Source: G963422745 sp963422745 (GTDB taxonomy: Bacteria; Actinomycetota; Acidimicrobiia; Acidimicrobiales; Aldehydirespiratoraceae). Taken from it: a DNA stretch of 64,000 nt. The DNA lies in the NCBI GenBank assembly GCA_963422745.1, contig OY730477.1:1736001-1800000 (forward strand). Reading direction: 5' to 3'. The notes below the pieces were generated by a model, which was given only the letters and a program-made list of their open reading frames with translations, searched no databases and was not told the origin of the DNA. Below are positions 58,769-64,000 of this stretch, piece after piece. Position numbers and translations under genes: made by a program. Position 1 is the stretch's first letter. Each line of letters begins with the position of its first letter.

Positions 58769-59718
58769 GGGCAAACCACGATCCAATGCGGTCGGTCGTT
58801 GATGCGCTAACGGCACGGTTGCCTCCTGGCCGTGTCGTTCGCGACGCCCCGTTTGGGTCGATCACCACCTATGGGGTTGGCGGTTCTGCACGGGCCCGGG
58901 TTGAAGTTGACAATGCAGCCGAATTGGAGCTTCTTGCACAGATTGTGGCGGGAACAGCGCCGAGGATTGTCGTTTTCGGACGAGGGAGCAATCTCTTGGT
59001 CTCAGATGAGGGGTTCGACGGACTGGTGGTTGTGCTCAAGAAAGGCTTCTCGGGTATCGAAATACTAGGGAATCGGGTCTTGGTCGGAGGTGCAGCCAAA
59101 ATGCCTGTGGTGGCCCGGGCCACAGTGCAGGCCGATCTGGCTGGCTTCGAATGGGCTGTAGGCGTGCCCGGCTCGGTAGGTGGCGCAATTCGCATGAACG
59201 CCGGGGGCCACGGTGCCGAGATCGCCAACGTGATCGTCGCGGCGCGTGTGGTTGACCTCGGCACCGGCGCGTCGGGATGGCGCGACCAGTCTGAACTGGG
59301 CCTCGGTTATCGCCATAGCACTCTGGGACCATGCGAACTTGTCACCGATGCCGAGTTTTTCCTTCGAAGCGGGGACTCTGCCACTGGGGCGTCGTTACTA
59401 GCCGAGATAGTGCAGTGGCGTCGCGATAATCAACCCGGCGGCCACAATGCTGGCTCGGTGTTCACCAACCCACCCGGAGACACAGCCGGGCGTCTGATAG
59501 ACACCGCCGGACTGAAAGGATTGCGCATCGGCACGGCAGAAGTATCAACCAAGCACGCCAACTTCATTCGGGTCGACTCTGGCGGCAAAGCGGCCGACGT
59601 CTGGGCTGTCATGAACGAAGTGAAGCGCACGGTACACGAAGTTCATGGCGTGAGCTTGGCATCGGAGACCCACTTGATCGGTTTCGGTGAAGAACCGGGC
59701 CCTAACGCAGTGGCGTAG
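58765..59718 (+). CDS. murB: UDP-N-acetylenolpyruvoylglucosamine reductase MurB
   Basis: FAD/NADPH enzyme reducing enolpyruvyl-UDP-GlcNAc to UDP-MurNAc. 317 residues from a GTG overlapping the murC stop. FGSITTYGVGGSARA, the FAD block VFGRGSNLLVSDEGFDG, GVPGSVGGAIRMNAGGHG, and the type II-like C-terminus SVFTNPPGDTAGRLID and STKHANFIR (Ser of SVF acts as proton donor in the family). Confidence 0.95.
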   Translation: MRANHDPMRSVVDALTARLPPGRVVRDAPFGSITTYGVGGSARARVEVDNAAELELLAQIVAGTAPRIVVFGRGSNLLVSDEGFDGLVVVLKKGFSGIEILGNRVLVGGAAKMPVVARATVQADLAGFEWAVGVPGSVGGAIRMNAGGHGAEIANVIVAARVVDLGTGASGWRDQSELGLGYRHSTLGPCELVTDAEFFLRSGDSATGASLLAEIVQWRRDNQPGGHNAGSVFTNPPGDTAGRLIDTAGLKGLRIGTAEVSTKHANFIRVDSGGKAADVWAVMNEVKRTVHEVHGVSLASETHLIGFGEEPGPNAVA

Positions 59719-59723
59719 TCGTT

Positions 59724-60530
59724 ATGCCCGCTACACCGGCCTTGGATCCGCGCCTTCGCCGAAGAAGGGCGGCGGTGCTGCGTGCTCGGGGAAGACGAAG
59801 GTTACGGATCCTGATTACGACGCTCGTGATCGCGTCGTTGGGTGTCGGTGCCTATATGTTGTCGCACTCCCACTACCTGGATCTGGACACCATCAATGTC
59901 AACGGGGTCTCCACACAACGCGCAGCGGAGGTCATTGATGCTGCGCCGATCAACCTTGGCACGCCCCTACTCTCCCTAAACACCGGATCGATCCGGGCCG
60001 CAGTAACAGAACTGCCATGGGTGCTCGACGTCAAAGTCAAACGCCAGTGGCCCGGGTCGCTGGACATCAACGTTTTCGAACGAGTTCCCATCGCGGCTCT
60101 TCCCGACGGTAGAGGAGGTCACGTTCTGGTCGACAAGTCAGGCATCTCGCTGTCGGCTTCGCCCGGCCCGCCCGAAGACACGATGTTGGTCATTGATTTG
60201 ATCGCCCGGGGCAGTCTTGGTGAAGAGCAGACTCTGATCCAAAAGGCGTTGGCCGTTGTTGGGGTGATGCCGCAAGATTTGGTTGGCTGGGTGGAGGCGG
60301 TGACCATTGATGTAGGCGGTCGACACAGTGCTGTAGGATCGTTGGGTCTGGATCTGGTGGGATCTGCGCGTGTCGTTCTCGGAGATGATGGTCATGTCGT
60401 CACCAAACTGGACGCTGTGCGCACTGTTTTGGCTTCGGTAGATCTGCGTTGTATGGAGGTGATTGACGTTCGTGTTGCGGATGTGACCACGGTGCGTCGA
60501 GATCCCGCATGCTTGTTGACTTCATCGTGA
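59724..60530 (+). CDS. ftsQ: Divisome protein FtsQ
   Basis: 268 residues, bitopic: Arg-rich cytoplasmic N-terminus, one helix (about 30-47), POTRA domain (LDTINVNGVSTQRAAEVIDAAPINLGTPLLSLNTGSI) and a beta domain containing ELPWVLDVKVKRQWPGSLDINVFERVPIA. Five nt after murB. FtsQ links FtsL/B to FtsW-FtsI. Confidence 0.93.
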   Translation: MPATPALDPRLRRRRAAVLRARGRRRLRILITTLVIASLGVGAYMLSHSHYLDLDTINVNGVSTQRAAEVIDAAPINLGTPLLSLNTGSIRAAVTELPWVLDVKVKRQWPGSLDINVFERVPIAALPDGRGGHVLVDKSGISLSASPGPPEDTMLVIDLIARGSLGEEQTLIQKALAVVGVMPQDLVGWVEAVTIDVGGRHSAVGSLGLDLVGSARVVLGDDGHVVTKLDAVRTVLASVDLRCMEVIDVRVADVTTVRRDPACLLTSS

Positions 60531-60704
60531 ACCAGACGTTCTACCCCCGCCCAGCAGACGCCAATTGCAACCCCGTCGATGCGGTGCCTGTGCCGGTTGT
60601 AGTTGTGTCGATTCTGCGTTGTGTTGGTATCCCTACTTGGCGAGTTCGATACCGATAACGTAGGCGTTGCGGAGGCTTGCATGATGCTTGTCCGGTCCGT
60701 TCAC

Positions 60705-60710
60705 TAGAAT
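60705..60710 (+). promoter_or_regulatory. Candidate -10 box of ftsZ (leaderless)
   Basis: TAGAAT ends 9 nt before the ATG at 60720; no ribosome-binding site. It lies at the end of a 189-bp spacer after ftsQ, consistent with a separate ftsZ promoter. Confidence 0.5.
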
Positions 60711-60716
60711 CCCCGC

Positions 60717-60746
60717 ACAATGACTGAACCCACAATGACTGAACCG
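60717..60746. repeat. 15-bp duplication of the ftsZ start
   Basis: ACAATGACTGAACC(C/G) occurs twice in tandem (60717 and 60732), giving two in-frame ATGs and the N-terminus MTEPTMTEP. The second ATG (60735) is an alternative start. Confidence 0.93.
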
Positions 60747-61844
60747 AACAACTATCTCGCCGTCATCAAGGTCATCGGTGTGGGTGGCGGTGGGGTGAAC
60801 GCCGTCAACCGCATGATTGAAGCCGGTCTCAAAGGAGTTGAGTTTGTAGCTGTCAACACCGACACACAAGCCCTGCTTCTCAGCGATGCAGACGAGAAAC
60901 TTGATATTGGACAGGATCTGACCAGGGGGTTGGGAGCTGGTTCGGATCCTGAGGTAGGCCGGGCCGCCGCAGAGGCACATGTAGACGAGATCCGTGACAT
61001 TCTCAACGGCGCTGACATGGTCTTCATCACTGCTGGCAAGGGTGGCGGCACGGGTACGGGTGCCGCCCCGGTGATCGCCGAAATCGCCAAGAGCCAGGGC
61101 GCGCTCACCATCGGTGTTGTCACCCGCCCCTTTGCGTTTGAGGGGCGACGGCGCTCCGTGCAGGCCGAACAGGGAATCGTCAAACTCAAGGAAAAGGTTG
61201 ACACCATCATCGTCATCCCGAACGATCGCTTGTTGTCCGTCGCCAACAATGACACTTCGGTAATCGGTGCCTTCAGGATCGCCGATGAGATACTCCTGCA
61301 GGGGGTTCAAGGCATCACCGAATTGATCACCACGCCGGGCTTGATCAACACCGACTTCGCCGATGTTCGAACCGTAATGGCCGATGCCGGGTCATCGTTG
61401 ATGGGCATCGGAACCGGCCGCGGAGAAGGACGGGCGGTCACAGCTGCTCGTGCCGCCATCTCGAGCCCATTGCTTGAGGCCTCTATCGAAAACGCCCGTG
61501 GCGTGTTGCTCAGTATCGCTGGCGGCGCCGATCTCGGCCTTCTTGAGGTCAACGAGGCAGCGGAGGTGGTGCACGCTGTCGCACATCAAGATGCCAACAT
61601 CATCTTCGGAGCGGTGATCGACAACGACATGGGTGACGACGTCCGGGTCACGGTTATCGCTGCCGGATTCGACCGTTGGGACAAAAAGAACCAGCCCTCT
61701 TCTACTACAACTACCGCTACCTCCCGGCGTGAAACCCGCTCTTCGAGCCAAAGTGACAAGGTTCCTATTGTTGATGTCTTCGCCTCCCCTGACGAAGATC
61801 TCAATCCCGACGACGACTTTGACGTACCGTCGTTTCTGCGGTAG
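60720..61844 (+). CDS. ftsZ: Cell division protein FtsZ
   Basis: Tubulin-like GTPase forming the Z ring. 374 residues; IKVIGVGGGGVNAVNRMI, the tubulin signature GKGGGTGTGAAP (about 102-113), NDRLL and the T7 loop NTDFADVR are intact. A short linker rich in Ser/Thr leads to the C-terminal peptide DDDFDVPSFLR, the docking site for SepF in organisms without FtsA. Confidence 0.98.
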   Translation: MTEPTMTEPNNYLAVIKVIGVGGGGVNAVNRMIEAGLKGVEFVAVNTDTQALLLSDADEKLDIGQDLTRGLGAGSDPEVGRAAAEAHVDEIRDILNGADMVFITAGKGGGTGTGAAPVIAEIAKSQGALTIGVVTRPFAFEGRRRSVQAEQGIVKLKEKVDTIIVIPNDRLLSVANNDTSVIGAFRIADEILLQGVQGITELITTPGLINTDFADVRTVMADAGSSLMGIGTGRGEGRAVTAARAAISSPLLEASIENARGVLLSIAGGADLGLLEVNEAAEVVHAVAHQDANIIFGAVIDNDMGDDVRVTVIAAGFDRWDKKNQPSSTTTTATSRRETRSSSQSDKVPIVDVFASPDEDLNPDDDFDVPSFLR

Positions 61845-61849
61845 GTACT

Positions 61850-62524
61850 GTGCTCATTCGACGTGTGCCTGCCGGTGGGGACAGGATCGCAGAGATATGT
61901 TTCACCGACCGGACCGACGGCGATTTCTGTACGGACCGCCCGACCGATGAACTCTCAGAGAGGCGAAGTCGAATCCTGCAGGGACCATGGGTGACACTTT
62001 CGCAGGTCCATGGTAGTCGAGTGGTGTCGATCGATAGCGTCAATATGGGTACCGATAATCGTGCCGATGCTGCCGTTACCCGAGCGCACGGCATCGTGTT
62101 GGCCGTACACACGGCCGACTGCGCTGCGGTTTGCCTAGTCGGAGACGGGGAGGTCAGTGTCGCCCACGCAGGCTGGCGTGGCTTGCTCACAGGTGTCGTA
62201 CCGGCGGCCCTTGAGGCGATGTCAACCGTTCCCGAGCGCGTTAGGGCTCTGATCGGACCGTGCATCCGACCCGGCAACTATGAATTTGGGGCCGCCGATC
62301 TTGACGCGGTCACCGCTGTGACCGGCGGGGCTGCCCGCTCGGTTACCTTCCGCGGTGCCTTGGCGCTTGACTTAGGTGCTGCGATCGTTTCGTTACTGGA
62401 GTCTTTGAGGGTCGGCCACATTGAAGACCTGGGCTTTGACACAGCAGACGAGCGTTGGTTCTCACATCGGGTGCGAGGAGAACGCGAACGCCAGGCCACG
62501 GCGATGAGACTGGTTGCTGCGTAA
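61850..62524 (+). CDS. pgeF: Laccase-domain protein PgeF/YfiH
   Basis: 224 residues from GTG 61850. Conserved metal/catalytic residues: His in SQVHGSRV, Cys in HTADCAAVCLV and His in VAHAGWRG. YfiH-family proteins act as purine nucleoside phosphorylase/deaminase or remove L-Ser misincorporated into peptidoglycan precursors (PgeF); its place right after ftsZ fits the latter. Six nt separate it from ftsZ. Confidence 0.9.
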   Translation: MLIRRVPAGGDRIAEICFTDRTDGDFCTDRPTDELSERRSRILQGPWVTLSQVHGSRVVSIDSVNMGTDNRADAAVTRAHGIVLAVHTADCAAVCLVGDGEVSVAHAGWRGLLTGVVPAALEAMSTVPERVRALIGPCIRPGNYEFGAADLDAVTAVTGGAARSVTFRGALALDLGAAIVSLLESLRVGHIEDLGFDTADERWFSHRVRGERERQATAMRLVAA

Positions 62525-62525
62525 G

Positions 62526-63239
62526 ATGATGAACTCCGATGGATGCGGTAGCGCCACATCCGGGTTGGTCTCTTCGGGGTCCTGTCTTGTCACCGAGATC
62601 GGTAGGCGCTTGGATCGCCTGAGGATTCGCCTTGACGCCGCAGGGGGTGAACACGTAACTCTGGTAGGGGTCACCAAGACCTTCGGGCGTGATGTTGTGC
62701 AGGCTGCGATAGCCGCGGGTGTGTGTGAAATCGGTGAGAGCTACGCCCAAGAGGCTAGGGAGAAGCTACCCGGACTTGATCCCGTGCCGCGGGTCCATTT
62801 CATCGGTCGTTTGCAACGCAACAAGGTTCGGGTGCTGGCTGGGATCGTTGATGTCTGGCAGTCGGTGGACCGTGCGGAACTCGGCGCCGAGATCGCTCGG
62901 CGGGTACCCGGCGCAACCGTGATGATGCAGATCAATATCAGCGAGGAACCCACAAGGGGTGGGGTCGCGCCCGCGAAGGCCGAAGCATTGCTTGAGACGC
63001 TGCTGTCACAGGGACTCAATGTGATCGGAGTGATGGGCATAGCTCCGCTGGCACACCCCGATGAGGCTCGGCACGGTTTTCGTCGGCTAAGAGCCTTTCG
63101 CGACGGTTTCGGTCTAGCCGAATGCTCAATGGGAATGAGCACCGACCTTGAGATTGCTGTGCGAGAGGGATCCACCATGGTCCGGGTCGGCACCGATCTA
63201 CTCGGATCGAGGAACCCCAAAGCAGTAATGGTGCCATGA
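62526..63239 (+). CDS. YggS-family PLP-binding protein
   Basis: 237 residues; PLP-homeostasis protein with a TIM barrel similar to alanine racemase domain 1. Lys in TLVGVTKTFGRDVVQAAIAAG, GESYAQEAREKL, VHFIGRLQRNKVR, and SMGMSTDLEIAVREGSTMVRVGTDLLG are signature. The family usually has GENRVQE and HxIGxLQxNK; here GESYAQE. ATG 62526 follows the pgeF stop directly. Commonly found between ftsZ and sepF in Actinobacteria. Confidence 0.92.
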   Translation: MMNSDGCGSATSGLVSSGSCLVTEIGRRLDRLRIRLDAAGGEHVTLVGVTKTFGRDVVQAAIAAGVCEIGESYAQEAREKLPGLDPVPRVHFIGRLQRNKVRVLAGIVDVWQSVDRAELGAEIARRVPGATVMMQINISEEPTRGGVAPAKAEALLETLLSQGLNVIGVMGIAPLAHPDEARHGFRRLRAFRDGFGLAECSMGMSTDLEIAVREGSTMVRVGTDLLGSRNPKAVMVP

Positions 63240-63306
63240 CATTGACTCCCAGAATCCACCATCAAGCACCCATCAAGGGATATCCTCCCGCCTAGGAGGA
63301 AGAAGC

Positions 63307-63891
63307 GTGTCTATGTTCAGAAAATCAATGTTCTGGCTGGGCCTGGGATCCGACGAGGAGTATGAACAATACGACGAGTCCGCCGCAAATCGCCAAGGTC
63401 CACGACCCGCCGAACCCGACCGGGTTGCCGAACTTCGGCCAGTTCAAGGCCACGCATCTCAGCCCGTCTCTGCTAACGTCCGACCGGTCTCACGGATTCC
63501 GCAAAACCAACCTCAAATGGCGCGGCCACAGGCTCAACCACAGCGGCCCACGCCCAAGGCTCATTGGCAAAACACCGAGTCCGACCATCCATCGGTCTAC
63601 GCCGCCTCGGCGGTCCGAATAGTCAAGAATACAACTACGAAACCTCATGCAATAAGCCCAGCCTCCTTCAATGACGCCCAGGATATTGGAGATCGCTTCA
63701 AGTCCGGCCAGCCGGTGGTCATCAATCTACAGGAGGTAACCCGCGATACACGGCGCCGAATTGTGGATTTCGCCAGCGGACTCTGCTACGCACTGGGAGG
63801 CAAGATGGACCGTATCGCTAAGCAAGTCTACATGCTCATTCCAGCTGACGTCCAGGTGAGCCAAGCCGACACCGATGAAGCGCTGAACTGA
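63307..63891 (+). CDS. sepF: Cell division protein SepF
   Basis: Membrane anchor of FtsZ in organisms lacking FtsA. 194 residues: N-terminal amphipathic helix (MSMFRKSMFWLGLG), a long Gln/Pro-rich linker, and the SepF core (about 105-190: SPASFNDAQDIGDRFKSGQPVVINLQEVTRDTRRRIVDFASGLCYALGGKMDRI). TAGGAGGAAG lies a few nt before the GTG start. A TATCCT at 63281 could be a -10 element. Confidence 0.95.
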   Translation: MSMFRKSMFWLGLGSDEEYEQYDESAANRQGPRPAEPDRVAELRPVQGHASQPVSANVRPVSRIPQNQPQMARPQAQPQRPTPKAHWQNTESDHPSVYAASAVRIVKNTTTKPHAISPASFNDAQDIGDRFKSGQPVVINLQEVTRDTRRRIVDFASGLCYALGGKMDRIAKQVYMLIPADVQVSQADTDEALN

Positions 63892-63894
63892 TCC

Positions 63895-64000
63895 ATGGGC
63901 GTCTTCAGTTGGATCGTCTGCCTAGTGCTGATGGTGTACATGGTGGCGATCTTCGTGAGGGTAATTCTGAGTTGGTTCCCGCTGAATCCGAATGGCGGAT
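63895..64000 (+). CDS. YggT-family membrane protein, 5' part
   Basis: Only the first 35 residues are in the window (MGVFSWIVCLVLMVYMVAIF, then VRVILSWFPLNPNGG). The first helix followed by RVILSWFP is the YggT signature; genes of this family follow sepF in many actinobacterial and Gram-positive division clusters. Continues beyond the right edge. Confidence 0.85.
   Translation, partial: MGVFSWIVCLVLMVYMVAIFVRVILSWFPLNPNGG

Overview
The window reads as a chromosomal segment of a moderately GC-rich actinobacterium, most likely of the Acidimicrobiia type. The evidence is gene content: an mraZ-to-sepF division cluster without ftsA, an MtrA/MtrB-like two-component pair followed by a GerMN lipoprotein, F420-type oxidoreductase families, DUF3040 and DUF58/MoxR/TgpA genes, a polyprenol-phosphate-mannose synthase, a PimB-like glycosyltransferase, a single-chain glycyl-tRNA synthetase beside dnaG, and many GTG/TTG starts with 4-nt GTGA/ATGA overlaps. 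Lineage is inferred; no rRNA is present.

Layout. 1-5.6 kb: end of uppS, recO, an RDD membrane protein, glyS and dnaG. 5.6-7.0 kb: tRNA-Asn, a CAT-anticodon tRNA, a 65-bp tandem array, and a peroxiredoxin whose peroxidatic Cys codon is an in-frame TGA, best read as selenocysteine. 7.1-15 kb: a G3E GTPase, an LLM-class oxidoreductase, a two-gene AT-richer cassette, a small CxxC-repeat gene coupled to an M20 peptidase, tRNA-Val, degenerate repeats, Nudix and IMPase genes, and two orphan genes. 15-24 kb: acyl-CoA ligase, homocysteine methyltransferase, a BCCP-carboxyltransferase fusion, PPOX-fold and Gfo/Idh-like proteins, a second 65-bp array, a zinc-ribbon coiled-coil protein, a histidine phosphatase and the RNase P RNA. 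24-29 kb: a run of close or overlapping genes from a ferritin-like protein through trpD, queG and a GT4 glycosyltransferase to an SRPBCC protein. 29-38 kb: glpK and pfkA divergent around a palindrome; GerMN lipoprotein/mtrB/mtrA; mannosyl-lipid synthase; Nudix-dinB; DUF3040. 38-43 kb: moxR-DUF58-transglutaminase operon on the minus strand. 43-47 kb: ROK kinase, HNH protein, lipoate-ligase-like protein and a Thr/Pro-stalk lipoprotein. 47.2-64 kb: the dcw cluster (mraZ rsmH ftsL ftsI murE mraY murD ftsW murG murC murB ftsQ ftsZ pgeF yggS sepF yggT), lacking murF at its usual place.

How they work together. The right third makes lipid II and assembles the divisome, with an MraZ operator of four pentamers on a 10-bp period in front. 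The left and middle parts mix housekeeping functions (DNA priming and repair, tRNA charging, queuosine and tryptophan synthesis, glycerol and fructose-6-phosphate metabolism) with short accessory stretches marked by tandem repeats. Many transcription-unit starts have a TANNNT box 6-9 nt before the start codon, which suggests frequent leaderless mRNAs.

The strongest unusual signal is the TGA-containing peroxiredoxin at 6508-6963. No selenocysteine machinery (selA, selB, selC, selD) lies in the window, so that reading rests on motif position and frame integrity.
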